Notes: generated from the letters alone by a model not told the origin. 64,000 nt of DNA from ZC4RG20 sp964553875 (GCA_964553875.1 CAZKNH010000001.1:1-64000); one strand, 5' to 3'; numbered from the stretch's first letter, positions 1 to 9,540 are shown. Numbers and translations are program-made.

Positions 1-407
1 TCATGCGCTGGCCCGGCGTGATCCCGGCCGGGCAGGTGAGCGAGCAGGTCGGCATCACGATGGATTTCACGGCGACGATGCTCGCGGTGGCGGGCGCGAC
101 GCTCCCCGAAGGCTACACGCCGGAAGGCATCGACCTGCTGCCGATCGTCACGGGCGCCGCGCCTCCCGTCGAGCGGACGCTGTTCTGGCGCGCCGGTAAC
201 GCGAGCGCCGTGCGGAGCGGCGATCTCAAGCTGATCCAGCAGGGGCAGCAGCTCTTCTTCGTGTTCAACGTGCGTGAGGACCCTGCGGAGCGCAACGACC
301 TCACGAACACGAGTCAGGCCGACGCGAAGCGTCTCTACGGGCTGCTTCGAGCGTGGCACGAGGACGTGGACGCCGAGGCCGCGACGCGGCAGCCCGCGGC
401 GCCGTAA
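1..407 (+). CDS. sulfatase, C-terminal fragment (5' end outside window)
   Basis: The C-terminal 134 residues of an arylsulfatase-type hydrolase are visible; the active-site half lies before the window. The segment has the usual end of the family: a turn with MRWPG, then a stretch predicting cleaved-substrate pocket strands, FWRAGNASAVRSGDLKLI, and a final helix (RLYGLLRAWHEDV). Sulfatases cleave sulfate esters with a formylglycine made from Cys or Ser. It faces the operon at 430-8792, which contains a second sulfatase, so desulfation is probably a theme of this locus. The substrate cannot be told from the tail. Confidence 0.8.
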   Translation, partial: MRWPGVIPAGQVSEQVGITMDFTATMLAVAGATLPEGYTPEGIDLLPIVTGAAPPVERTLFWRAGNASAVRSGDLKLIQQGQQLFFVFNVREDPAERNDLTNTSQADAKRLYGLLRAWHEDVDAEAATRQPAAP

Positions 408-429
408 GGCGCCGCACTCTCCGCATCGC

Positions 430-1476
430 TTACCGAAGCTCGATCATCATGCCGGGAATGTTTTGCCCGGCGAAGCCGCTGCCCCAGTCGAATTCCGCCG
501 TCAGCGCTTCCGCGATCTCGGCCTGGGACTTGCCTTCGCGGACGAGCTCCTGCGCGCGGGCCCGGAGCGCCGCCATCCTGTCGCGGTGCTCGAGGAACTG
601 CTGCTTCGTCAGCACCGGTCCGTGGCCGGCGATCATGAAGTCGAAGTCGAACTCCGCGAGCGTGTCGAGCGCTCGAACCATGTCGGTCCAGTTTCCGCCG
701 TCGGCGTAGTTCACGATCTGCGGGATCGACGCGGGCGTCGTGACGAGATCGCCGCTCACGAGGACGCGCGCGTCCGGCAGATAGACCACGGTGTCACCGC
801 TCGTGTGGCCGCAGAACTCGAGGAGCTCGACTCGCTTCCCCCCGAGCACGATCCGCGCATGGCCCTCGTAGCTCACTTCCGGCAGGCCGGGCTGACCCGC
901 TGCGGCCATGTGCTCGCGATTCGCGGCGGAGGCGACCACGATCGCGCCGAGCGCCTGCAGCTTCGCGGCGCCGCCGCTGTGGTCCGCGTGGTTGTGGGTC
1001 AGCACGACGTACTTGATGGGCTTCTCCGTGAGCGACGCCACCTTCGCGACGAGATCGTCGTGCATGCCGTCGGTCTTCGCATCGACGAGCACGACGCCGT
1101 CGTCCGTCAGATACACGGCGACGTTGCCGCCGTAGAGCGGAATGTCGGGCATGACGGCGTGGTTGACGTTGATGATCGCGTAGACGTCGTCGGTGACTTT
1201 GACGAGCTGGGTCGGCGCTTCGGCGGCGGGCGTCGCAGGTGGAGCGGGAAATCCGGCCGGCGGACGAGGTCCGCTGGCGAGACCCGCGCCGGCTGGACCG
1301 GGCCCTCCCATTGCTCCCGGCGCGGGTGCTGGAAGCGTCACGCTAAGCGTGCACGCGTCGCCGATCGGCCGGCCCATCGGCAGCGGCGCCTCTTGCCCCG
1401 CCGCATTCGAAGTGAGCAGCAACGACGACAGCGTGAGCGCGAGGACGGCCGACGACGAATAGCGCAGCGTTCGCAT
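430..1476 (-). CDS. secreted MBL-fold metallo-hydrolase
   Basis: A 348-residue metallo-beta-lactamase-fold hydrolase. Residues 1-27 form a Sec signal peptide, followed by a Pro/Ala/Gly-rich linker to about residue 88. The zinc motif is HNHADH at 161-166, with later metal ligands in GHTSGD and AGHGP. I chose the ATG at 1476 rather than 1506 because GGAG lies 7 bases upstream and the signal peptide then begins at residue 1. It is the last gene of the minus-strand operon starting at 8792 and a paralogue of its neighbour at 1582. The substrate is unknown; the fold covers lactonases, glyoxalase II types and other ester hydrolases. Confidence 0.85.
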   Translation of the reverse strand: MRTLRYSSSAVLALTLSSLLLTSNAAGQEAPLPMGRPIGDACTLSVTLPAPAPGAMGGPGPAGAGLASGPRPPAGFPAPPATPAAEAPTQLVKVTDDVYAIINVNHAVMPDIPLYGGNVAVYLTDDGVVLVDAKTDGMHDDLVAKVASLTEKPIKYVVLTHNHADHSGGAAKLQALGAIVVASAANREHMAAAGQPGLPEVSYEGHARIVLGGKRVELLEFCGHTSGDTVVYLPDARVLVSGDLVTTPASIPQIVNYADGGNWTDMVRALDTLAEFDFDFMIAGHGPVLTKQQFLEHRDRMAALRARAQELVREGKSQAEIAEALTAEFDWGSGFAGQNIPGMMIELR

Positions 1477-1581
1477 CGCTGTGCTCCATTGAGAATCGTT
1501 CAACAAATCTCTCCGCGGAGGTGAACAGTGCCTCTGCGGAGGCGACCGGCGCCTCCGGCAAGCCGCGAGACGCGTGACGGG

Positions 1582-2445
1582 CTACTGAAACTCCGCGATC
1601 ACGTCCGCGGCGTTCCCGAACACGAAAAAGGCCATCTGACCGAACTCGCCTCGGATGGCCGTTTGCACGTCCTCGACCGAGCGCCCGGCCTCGAGCATCT
1701 CCGTGATGAGCTCCTGAATGCGGAGCGTTTCGTCGTGGAAGGCCTCCAGCCTCGCGCGATCGGTCGGTTCGCTATGCCCCGGGATGACCGCGTCGAAGTC
1801 GAGCTCGAGCACCTTCTCGACCGTCGGTCCCCATTCCTTCAAGGTGCCGCCGCCTGCAGGGTCGATTGCGCGCACGAACGGATCACCGCCGGCGAAGAGA
1901 TCGCCCATGAGGATCATCCTCTCCTCGGGCAGATGAATCACCAGATCGCCGTCCGTATGGCCGCGCCCGAACCAATAGAGGTCCATGACGTGCTCGCCGA
2001 AATAAAGGCGCAGGTGGTCGTCGAACGTGATCGTCGGCAGCCCCATCTGCTGAATGGCTGCGAGCCGCCGGCGCGCGTTCTCGGTCGCGACGATGTCGGC
2101 GCCGAGGCCCGCGAGCCTGGCGTTACCGCCGGTGTGGTCCGGATGCGCGTGCGTATTGATCACGTACCTCACGGGCTTGTCCGTGACCGTGCGCAGCAGC
2201 TCCATGTAGCGGTCGTACTCGTTCTCGAACTTACTGTCGACGAGCAGCACCGCGTCGTCCGACGTGAACGCGATGATGTTGCCCGATGCCGAGCTGCTGA
2301 TCCGGTAGATGCCGTCGCGGACCTCCTCGATCTGCAGCGGGAAATTGCCGAAAGGACTGCTACCGCCGCCGGGCTGAGCAAAGACAGTCGCTGTCGCAAG
2401 GAGCAACCCGGCGCAAAGGGCGAATTCGGCTTTCAATTTTCGCAT
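1582..2445 (-). CDS. secreted MBL-fold metallo-hydrolase
   Basis: A 287-residue metallo-beta-lactamase-fold enzyme with a short Sec signal peptide (residues 1-23, cleavage after VFA). The di-metal motif HAHPDH sits at 99-104, and GRGHTDGD and PGHSEP supply the other ligands. This is close in layout to the protein encoded at 430-1476 but lacks its long linker. It sits 105 bp upstream of that gene and 127 bp downstream of the SnoaL gene in the same operon. A periplasmic hydrolase is expected; the substrate is not evident. Confidence 0.85.
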   Translation of the reverse strand: MRKLKAEFALCAGLLLATATVFAQPGGGSSPFGNFPLQIEEVRDGIYRISSSASGNIIAFTSDDAVLLVDSKFENEYDRYMELLRTVTDKPVRYVINTHAHPDHTGGNARLAGLGADIVATENARRRLAAIQQMGLPTITFDDHLRLYFGEHVMDLYWFGRGHTDGDLVIHLPEERMILMGDLFAGGDPFVRAIDPAGGGTLKEWGPTVEKVLELDFDAVIPGHSEPTDRARLEAFHDETLRIQELITEMLEAGRSVEDVQTAIRGEFGQMAFFVFGNAADVIAEFQ

Positions 2446-2572
2446 CCTCGAACCTTTCGAATGATACCTAATCCTACACCCGATCCGCCGGCGCCCGCGA
2501 CGAGAGGAGCCTCACCGGAGCCGGCCTGAACGGCCGGCATCGCGATTGGAGATACCTCGTATCGCGCGTCCG

Positions 2573-3139
2573 TCAGCGTCCGCCGAACAGCCCGGTCGCT
2601 TCCGCGAGCTCAGAATTGCCCATGTCCATGACGATCTCGCGCTTCGCGATCAGCCATTCGCCGTCGACTTTGCGATATTCGTCCTCGTAGCGCCCGAGGC
2701 TCAGAATCTCGGGGCCGCCTCCGGGGCGGACGACGATCGTCATCACGTAGCAGAAGCCCGTGGCCGTCGTCGGGCTCGTCAGCTCGATCACGGAATTGGT
2801 GACGATATGCCGCAACGCGCCGAACGAGCGCTCGTCGTCGGCCGCGCCGGCGTTGAAGCGCCTGCGGTCGTTGACGCCGGCCGCACGCAACGCTTCGCGG
2901 CCCTTCGCGAGCAGTCGGCCGCCCGCGCCGTAGAGCTCGGCGTCCTCGGTGAAGACCGACGCGTACATATCCGGGTCCGTCAGGTCGTGTGCGAGCGCAT
3001 AGCGCGACTGGAGCTCCTGGATCCGGAATCGCTCCAGCGCGTCCTCCGCGCCCGCGGCGAGGGTCGTCGTCGCAACGCCGGCGGAGACAAGCACGGCTGC
3101 GAGCATCGAGGTCATCGTTCTTGTCGCGTTCGCGCGCAT
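2573..3139 (-). CDS. secreted SnoaL/NTF2-like protein
   Basis: A 188-residue protein with a signal peptide (residues 1-29, ending TLAAG) followed by one SnoaL-like NTF2-fold domain. The fold is shown by the helix ERFRIQELQSRYALAHDLTD, the FTEDAELYG strand and the final WLIAKREIVMD strand. The family contains ketosteroid isomerase-like enzymes, polyketide cyclases and ligand-binding proteins. AGAGGA precedes the ATG at good spacing. It is one of six SnoaL proteins in this window, nearly all exported, and lies between the MFS transporter and the MBL genes of the operon. Confidence 0.8.
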   Translation of the reverse strand: MRANATRTMTSMLAAVLVSAGVATTTLAAGAEDALERFRIQELQSRYALAHDLTDPDMYASVFTEDAELYGAGGRLLAKGREALRAAGVNDRRRFNAGAADDERSFGALRHIVTNSVIELTSPTTATGFCYVMTIVVRPGGGPEILSLGRYEDEYRKVDGEWLIAKREIVMDMGNSELAEATGLFGGR

Positions 3140-3193
3140 CGGTTTTTCCTCTAATCGTTGCTGTGGTCGTTCCGTTCGTGCTCGCGGCGGCCC

Positions 3194-4366
3194 TCAGCCC
3201 AGCCGGAGCTCACCGACCGCCGGCGCTGCACGAGGCACGGAAGGAAGGCGAGAGAAGCAAAGCACCGCCGTCACCGCGAGGACACCGGCAGCCAGCGCCA
3301 GTGCCTCGTATCCCGAGAGCGTGATCAGCGTGCCGCCGAGAAACGGTCCGATCGCCGATCCGATCATCAGCATCGCCGGTGTTCCGGCGAGCGCGCGGCC
3401 GCTCGTGTCGAGACGCGCGAGCAGGCCGAACGCGAACGTGTGCGTGAAGACCATGACGGCCGCGAGCAGGGATCCGGCGAACGCGTAAGGACCGAACGCA
3501 GGGGACAGCATGATCGTCGCCGCGAATGCGAGCTGCACGACGGGCCCGATCAGCACGACCCTGCGCGCCGCGAGGCGCTTCTCGAGGAGCGCCGCGAGCG
3601 CGGCCGGCAGCAGGTTCACGAGCCCGAGCGCGATCAGCACGCCGTTGATCGCCTCCTGCGTGAAGCCGCGATAGATACCGACGCCTTCGAGAAAGCTGAA
3701 AGTCATCGCCTGCACGACGGTCATCGCCGCGATGCCGGCGATGCCGAACCAGACGACGCGCGGCAACGGCGGAAGCGCGGTTCTGCTTTGCGCGGCGTCG
3801 TCCGCCAACGGCAGCGGCGACGGGAACGCGAGCGCGGACGCAATGGCGCCGACGGCCATGACGCCTGCGAACGTGCGAAAGAGCACCGTGCCGTCGAGCG
3901 CGGCGATCAGTTGCGGCGTGCCGCCGAGGAACAGGACGGCGAACACGCCCAACGCGATGCCGACGATCGCGAACAGGCGGTGCGGATTCGCGCTCCGCGC
4001 GATCGTGCCGTGCGTGACGCTGAGCGCGGCCCCTGCCGCGATGCCGGCGACTGCGTGGAGCGCGGCGAGCACCGCATAGTCCGCCGTGCCGGCGGCGAAC
4101 CAGAAGCAGAGCGCAGAGAGCGCGAAGCCCGCGCTTGCGACGTGGCGGCGGGGCAGGCGCTCGAAATGCGGCGCGAGCACGACGCTCGCGAGGACGACGC
4201 CCGCGAGGAACAACGTCGGCAGCCCGCCGGCCTGCTGCTCGTCGAAGCCGTAGTGGGTGATCAGCACTCGCACCCACATCGAGAGCGCAACGAGATCGAC
4301 CATCCCGGCGCAGTGCGCGATCGCGAGCGCGGCCCGCCCTCGCGGGCTCTCTACGGAAATGCCCAT
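3194..4366 (-). CDS. MFS transporter
   Basis: A 390-residue major facilitator superfamily protein with about twelve hydrophobic segments in two six-helix halves, joined by a short polar loop near residue 200. The HFERLPRRHV loop between helices 2 and 3 resembles the MFS motif A position. It is the only obvious integral membrane protein of the operon at 430-8792, so it is the likely importer or exporter of the compound processed there. It lies 54 bp upstream of the SnoaL gene and 40 bp downstream of the VOC gene. The substrate is unknown. Confidence 0.85.
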   Translation of the reverse strand: MGISVESPRGRAALAIAHCAGMVDLVALSMWVRVLITHYGFDEQQAGGLPTLFLAGVVLASVVLAPHFERLPRRHVASAGFALSALCFWFAAGTADYAVLAALHAVAGIAAGAALSVTHGTIARSANPHRLFAIVGIALGVFAVLFLGGTPQLIAALDGTVLFRTFAGVMAVGAIASALAFPSPLPLADDAAQSRTALPPLPRVVWFGIAGIAAMTVVQAMTFSFLEGVGIYRGFTQEAINGVLIALGLVNLLPAALAALLEKRLAARRVVLIGPVVQLAFAATIMLSPAFGPYAFAGSLLAAVMVFTHTFAFGLLARLDTSGRALAGTPAMLMIGSAIGPFLGGTLITLSGYEALALAAGVLAVTAVLCFSRLPSVPRAAPAVGELRLG

Positions 4367-4406
4367 GTCGTGTCCTTGTCGTCAGGCAGACCGCGGCGGC
4401 GGCCTT

Positions 4407-5288
4407 TTATATGGGATGGATCTGCACGATGTTGCCGTCCGGATCGCGGATCCGGAGCGCGTCGTCATCGCCTTCCATCGGCAGAAGCGTCCCGCCGAGC
4501 GCCGCGATGCCCTCGCTGACGATCGCTTTGTCGAACGGATCGACCTTGATGCCGAAGTGCGCGATGCCGGGCGCGTGACCGTATTCGTACCGCGATTGCT
4601 CGATATAGAGCCGCGTCTGCGACATCGGGAAATCGAAATACGCGAGGCTCTTGTCGGACGTCCACGACGGCGTGCCGTAGAGCACGCTGTACCACGCAAG
4701 CGCGCGCTCGAGGTCGCGCACGCGCAAGTGCACGTGGTGCACGCCGTGCGGTGTGACGAGACCTTGATACCACGGCACGAGATCCGAAGGCTCCGCCGCG
4801 GTCACGAGCGTATCGGGCGCCGGCAGGAACTGGATCTCGATGCCGTCCGGATCGTGGAAAAGCGCGCCGAATCCTCTCGATCCCGGGAATTCGCCGAAGC
4901 CCGCTGCCGCGAACCGTTCGCCCAGCTCCCGCAGAATCGCTTCGCCGTCGCGCCGCCAGTCGTAGATGGACGTGCAGAAGTGGCCGATGTAGCTACCGCG
5001 GCCGCTCGAGTCGCCGACGGCGAGGTAGCCGACCTCGCGGCTCTCGGGCAGCGGGCCGAGCAGCACGAAATAGCGGAACCCTCCGCGGAACGGCTGCGCG
5101 TGCAGCCTCGTGTTGAACAAGCCCATGTAGAACTTCGTCGTCGCCTCGACGTCGGGCACCATCACGTCGAGGTGATCGATTCCGGGCGTTCGCACCGGGA
5201 GCAGCTCATTCTGTCCCCATGCGAAACGAGGCAGCGGTGCGGCAAGCGCCGCGAGGCTCAAGAGCACGCTGCGGCGATCGATGTTCAT
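4407..5288 (-). CDS. VOC (glyoxalase/bleomycin-resistance fold) protein, probably Tat-exported
   Basis: A 293-residue protein with two VOC modules. The first begins at GIDHLDVMVPD and the second at GVHHVHLRVRD, each with the paired beta-alpha-beta-beta-beta elements that provide metal ligands (His, Glu) in extradiol dioxygenases and glyoxalases. The N-terminus MNIDRRSVLLSLAALAAPL looks like a twin-arginine or Sec signal, which is unusual for this fold. The ATG at 5288 follows a GGACCGCA stretch and removes a long spurious upstream extension. The gene lies 38 bp after the flavin monooxygenase gene. Ring-cleavage activity is possible but not shown. Confidence 0.8.
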   Translation of the reverse strand: MNIDRRSVLLSLAALAAPLPRFAWGQNELLPVRTPGIDHLDVMVPDVEATTKFYMGLFNTRLHAQPFRGGFRYFVLLGPLPESREVGYLAVGDSSGRGSYIGHFCTSIYDWRRDGEAILRELGERFAAAGFGEFPGSRGFGALFHDPDGIEIQFLPAPDTLVTAAEPSDLVPWYQGLVTPHGVHHVHLRVRDLERALAWYSVLYGTPSWTSDKSLAYFDFPMSQTRLYIEQSRYEYGHAPGIAHFGIKVDPFDKAIVSEGIAALGGTLLPMEGDDDALRIRDPDGNIVQIHPI

Positions 5289-5326
5289 TGCGGTCCTCCC
5301 GTCGTAGTAATCAGGAACGCCGCGGC

Positions 5327-7095
5327 TTACGCCGCGTCGCGTCCGCGTGTCGCAATCGACTTCTCGTACGGCGCCATGCTCGGCGCGGTCAGCGGCGCGT
5401 TGATGTAGCGCTCGTGCGCGTCGACGTCGACGTCCTCGACGAAGAGATCGCGCGCGATCGCGGCGACGAGCCGCGGCTGGTAGACGACGCTCGGCACGTC
5501 GCCGACCGGAATGCCGAAGCTCAATTGGCCCGCGAGATTGAAGCAGTGGATGTTCCGAAGAAAATCTGCGCCGTTGTCGGTCCGCGGCAGGAACTCGAAC
5601 GCCGGGCCGAGGTAAGGGTACAAGGCGCCCCCCGCATCCTCCTCTCCGGGGCGCGGCCGATAGCGGTCCCGCCAGAGCGCAATGTGCTCGTGAATCTTCG
5701 CGAGCTCGGGCTGCGCCGAGAGATCGATCCGGTAGCCGGTTCCCGCGATCAGGTAGTCGAAGCGGAAGCTTCGGCTCGAGGTGCGGCCGGTCACTTGCCC
5801 GTTGCTGTCGACCGCAAGGTCGGAAAGCGAGCTGTCGAGATGGATATGGAAGTTGTCGAACTTGACGACGCGCTCGAGCGAGTCGAACGGCACGGACGCG
5901 ACGCGCCGCTCGCCGAGCAGGAAGTTCCGCCAGCGGACGACGTCGGGCAGCTNNNNNNNNNNNNNNNNNNNNNNNNNNNNNNNNNNNNNNNNNNNNNNNN
6001 NNNNNNNNNNNNNNNNNNNNNNNNNNNNNNNNNNNNNNNNNNNNNNNNNNNNGCGACGCGCCGCTCGCCGAGCAGGAAGTTCCGCCAGCGGACGACGTCG
6101 GGCAGCTCGTATGCGAGCTCGAGCAGGTTGCCGTATCCGCGGTCGAGCGGCGGCCCGGACTGCGGCCGCGGCGGTCCGCCCTGGTACTCGATGTACGACC
6201 TTCGGCTGAAGAGATGCACCTCGCGCGCGCCGTTCTCGAGCGCAACGGCCGCTGCATCGAATGCGCTCGATCCCGCGCCAATGATGCCGACGACCTTGCC
6301 GTCGACCGACTCGACGGGAATCGAGTACGCAGTGTGCGTCCAAACCTCTCTCGGCAACGCGCGCAGCATCTCGGGCACGTTCGGCCCGCCGGCGCCCGCG
6401 TAGCCGTTCGCGAGCACGAGCTTCCGCGTCGTCACGACGCTCGGCATGCCGTCGCTGACGAGATGCAGCCGCAGCAGATCGCCCTGCGGCTCGATCTCGA
6501 CGAGCCGCGTGCGATAGCGCACCGCCGTGCCGGTGACCTGCTGGAACCAGTCGAGATAGTCGGCCCACGCGAGGCGCGGAATGCGGTCGAGCGCGTCGAA
6601 GGCCTCGGGGCCGTGGAGCGTCTCGTACCACGCGCGGAACGAGAGCGCCGGATTGCCGAGCTCGGGTCCGGCCAGCGTTTTCGGCGTGCGGAGCTGATGC
6701 ATCCGCGCGATCGTGCGCCAGATGCCGGTTCGGCCGGGATCGGCCTGGTCGATCACCTCGACGCCGCCCACGCCTTTGCGCTTCAGCTGATACGCGATCG
6801 AAAGGCCGCTCTGACCGCCGCCGACGATCACGACGTTGTAATCGACGCCGTCGCGTGCGCGGACCCAGTTCGCGGGCTCGGGACCGAGCCAGCGCTGCGC
6901 GTCGCGCGTCAATGTGTCGAGCCGCTCGGCCGCTCCAGCCGGGACGGGCGGCGCCGAAGGTCCTGCGACCTGCGACTGCGCGGACGTGGTCGAGATGCTC
7001 AAGCCGCCGACAGCCAACGCGGCGGCGCCGCGGAAGAATCCACGCCGGTCGAGCCGGCCGGGCGCGTCGCTGCGCGCTCCCTTCTTATCGCTCAT
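5327..7095 (-). CDS. Tat-exported FAD-dependent monooxygenase, interrupted by an assembly gap
   Basis: A flavin-containing monooxygenase-like protein. The N-terminus has a twin-arginine signal (RRGFFRGAAALAVGG), then an FAD-binding VIVGGGQSG motif and a second GIIGAGSSA dinucleotide motif expected to bind NADPH. The reading frame breaks at 100 N (5953-6052). The 55 bases before the gap (5898-5952) equal the 55 after it (6053-6107). Removing the N run plus one copy (155 bp) restores a single open frame of 537 codons, so the gene is probably intact. It starts 17 bp after the sulfatase gene. A NADPH-dependent oxygenase outside the cytoplasm would be odd (see findings). Confidence 0.8.
5953..6052. 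other. assembly gap (100 N) flanked by a 55-bp duplicate
   Basis: Exactly 100 N. The 55 bp on the left (5898-5952) are repeated without change on the right (6053-6107), the signature of two contigs that overlap but were joined by a default gap. Collapsing the overlap restores the monooxygenase frame. Confidence 0.95.
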
Positions 7096-7112
7096 GTGCT
7101 CTCCGAGTGAAG

Positions 7113-8792
7113 TCAGTTCGCGGAGGCCGGCGCCGCGCCTTGCCCCGGTCCCGCGCCCGGCCGCCGCGCCGGCGGCACAACGCCGACTTCCTCGGCGTAG
7201 CGCTCGTACGCCGCGGCGAGCTCGGCCAGCACGTCAGGGTGATCGGCGGCAACGTCGGTCGTTTCGCCGGGATCCTTCGCAAGGTCGAACAGTTGCCAGC
7301 TGCCGGTGCCGTTCGGCGGCGAAATCCACAAAGCCTTCCATGTGTCACGGAACACCGCACGCTGCCCGCCGTGCTCGAGCGCGAACACGTCGTCCGGACC
7401 ACGCGTCGCGTCGACCTCCCCGCGCAAGATCGGCGCGAGCGAGCGCCCGGTCATCGGCATCACCTCGCGGCCGCCGACTACGGTGGCATTCTCGCCTCCG
7501 GCGAGATCGACGAACGTCGGCCCGAGATCGAGCGCAGCGGTAAGCGCATGACTGCGTCCGGGCTTCACGCCAAGAGCCGGCGCACTGACGATCAGCGGCG
7601 CATGGATGCCGCCCTGCGCGAGTGAACCTTTCGTGAGGAAGTCGCCGGCCGCGCCGGCCGTGCCCCAGCCGAGCCCGATCAGCCGGTAGCTGTTCCGCCG
7701 CCCGGTGTTCTCGACGCTGTTGTCGAACTGCGAACGGTAGTCGGCCATGAAGGGGCCGTCGTCGGCCGTGCCTTCGGCGCCGTTGTCGGACATGAAGAGC
7801 ACGAGCGTGTTGTCGAGCTCGCCGATCTCTTCGAGATGGCGAAGCAGGCGGCCGATCTCCATGTCGAGGCGCTCGACCATCGCGGCGTACGCCTCCATGA
7901 CGGCGATCTCGAGCGCTTGCCGCTCCGGCGTGAGCTCGTTCCACGGCTTGTAGTTCGCGGGGAGCTTCGGCGGCGGCGCATCGGCCGGGATGTAACCGAG
8001 CGCCTTCAGGCGCTCGAAGCGCCGCTCGCGAATCGCGTCGTAGCCTTCGTCATAGCGCCCGCGGACGCGCGCCATGTCTTCGTCGAGCGCCTGGATCGGC
8101 CAGTGCGGCGCCGTGTACGCGAGATAGCCGAAGAACGGCCGATCGCTTTCTGCCGCCTCGTCGATGTACTCGATCATGCGATCGGTGTACGTGATCGTCG
8201 AGTAGAAGTTCTCCGGCAGAGTCTCGACCTCGACGCCGTCGTCCTGATACGTCACCGACACATTGGCGCCGTAAGCGATCTTGTCGAAGTGGAAGGCGCC
8301 CGGCTGCAGCAGAACGAAGGAGCGTTCGAAGCCCCGATCGGCCGGCGTCTGGCCGGGCTGCTCGCCGAGATGCCATTTGCCGGCCATGTACGTGTGATAG
8401 CCGAGCTCCCGCATCCGCTCAGCGATCGACGCGACGCGCTCGGTCAACCGGTTCTGATAGGCGGGGTTGCCTTCGATGACGCGGCCTTGCGAGCCGACGC
8501 CTGCGATGTGGTGATCGGTGCCGGACATCAGCATCGCGCGCGTCGGCTGGCATGCAACGAGCACATAGAAGTTCGTGAACACGACGCCGGACGCGGCGAG
8601 CGCGTCGATGTTCGGCGTCCGGATCTCGCCGCCGAACACGCTCAAATCCTGATAACCGAGATCGTCCGCGACGATAAGCAGGATGTTGGGCCGGGAGCCG
8701 GTCTCGAGCTGGGTCCACCCCTGCTCGGGCTTGAACGCCGCGAGCAAAGCCACGCTCGCGAGCAATAGGACAGAACGCGCCGAGATTCTCAT
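7113..8792 (-). CDS. secreted arylsulfatase
   Basis: A 559-residue sulfatase with a signal peptide (residues 1-27). The metal-binding start NILLIVADDLGY (D43, D44) and the modification motif C81-Q-P-T-R85 are present, so Cys81 should become formylglycine. Later family elements include MAGKWHLGE and LFMSDNGAE. The tail (from about 545) is rich in Pro, Gly and Ala. No formylglycine-generating enzyme gene is visible nearby. It is the first gene of the seven-gene minus-strand operon. Sulfate-ester removal may be the first step of the pathway; the substrate (aryl, steroid or sugar sulfate) is not evident. Confidence 0.92.
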   Translation of the reverse strand: MRISARSVLLLASVALLAAFKPEQGWTQLETGSRPNILLIVADDLGYQDLSVFGGEIRTPNIDALAASGVVFTNFYVLVACQPTRAMLMSGTDHHIAGVGSQGRVIEGNPAYQNRLTERVASIAERMRELGYHTYMAGKWHLGEQPGQTPADRGFERSFVLLQPGAFHFDKIAYGANVSVTYQDDGVEVETLPENFYSTITYTDRMIEYIDEAAESDRPFFGYLAYTAPHWPIQALDEDMARVRGRYDEGYDAIRERRFERLKALGYIPADAPPPKLPANYKPWNELTPERQALEIAVMEAYAAMVERLDMEIGRLLRHLEEIGELDNTLVLFMSDNGAEGTADDGPFMADYRSQFDNSVENTGRRNSYRLIGLGWGTAGAAGDFLTKGSLAQGGIHAPLIVSAPALGVKPGRSHALTAALDLGPTFVDLAGGENATVVGGREVMPMTGRSLAPILRGEVDATRGPDDVFALEHGGQRAVFRDTWKALWISPPNGTGSWQLFDLAKDPGETTDVAADHPDVLAELAAAYERYAEEVGVVPPARRPGAGPGQGAAPASAN

Positions 8793-8836
8793 AACTCCCC
8801 CGCCGAGCCGCGTGGCCTTCTTCTTGTCGTCAGCCG

Positions 8837-8865
8837 AATATACGAGCGGCTCGTGACCCCATCAA
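8837..8865 (-). promoter_or_regulatory. sigma-70 promoter of the sulfatase operon
   Basis: On the minus strand, TTGATG (8865-8860) and TATATT (8842-8837) are separated by exactly 17 bp. Transcription should start near 8830, giving a leader of about 38 bases before the sulfatase ATG at 8792. Confidence 0.6.
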
Positions 8866-8979
8866 CAGCTTCCTTTATCCCATGAGCGATATGATCTGCC
8901 CGGGAAATTCGCGGCGGCGGGGCGAAGGCCGAAGAAGCGCCGGTCCGGAGACGCTCGCGACGCGGCACCGACGAGCGGC

Positions 8980-9438
8980 TCAGCGCCGCATCTGCAGCGC
9001 CGCGCCGCCGAAGAAACCGTCGACGCTGTCGAGATCGATCACGAGCGCCTTGCCGCGCCGCTCCGGATCTCTGCCTCGTTCGAACTCGTGGGAACTGTTG
9101 TAGACCTTCTCGCGCACGGCCTCGCTGTCGTCGACGCGCGCGCGGCCGTTGAAGATCATGAATGCGCGGTCCTCGGGCGTGAAGTAACCGAACACGAGCG
9201 ACACGTGCGGATTCTTCGCGATCGAGGCCAGGAGCCGACCTTCCGGATTCCGCACCCAGATCGCGAGCTGCGTCTCGCTGAAGGCCTGCGTGCTGCCGCG
9301 GTAGGACTGGCGCGGGATGCCGTCAGGATCGACGTAGGCGAGGACGATCGGCCGGCGCATCGCGAACGCGGTGTTCACGGCCTCCTGCATCTCGGGCGTC
9401 AGCTTGAGCTCGGTCAGGACCGTCGGTGCGTTACTCAT
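8980..9438 (-). CDS. pyridoxamine 5'-phosphate oxidase-fold protein
   Basis: A 152-residue split-barrel FMN-binding protein of the PNPOx-like/general stress group. It shows the strand RRPIVLAYVDPDGIPRQ, the central LAIWVRNPEGRLL and the VSLVFGYF segment typical of these flavin or F420 binding barrels. No signal peptide is seen, so it should be cytoplasmic. The ATG at 9438 starts the conserved fold; an upstream in-frame extension overlaps the divergent gene and is rejected. It lies divergent to the STAND ATPase. The specific reaction is unknown. Confidence 0.75.
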   Translation of the reverse strand: MSNAPTVLTELKLTPEMQEAVNTAFAMRRPIVLAYVDPDGIPRQSYRGSTQAFSETQLAIWVRNPEGRLLASIAKNPHVSLVFGYFTPEDRAFMIFNGRARVDDSEAVREKVYNSSHEFERGRDPERRGKALVIDLDSVDGFFGGAALQMRR

Positions 9439-9540
9439 TTGGCTTCTGGCTCTCGCGAAGGAACGATGAGATTCTAGGCGACGCCTTATATTGAATGAGA
9501 ACGGCACGAACGGGAATCGGGCCCCGAAGGCGAGGGAAGG

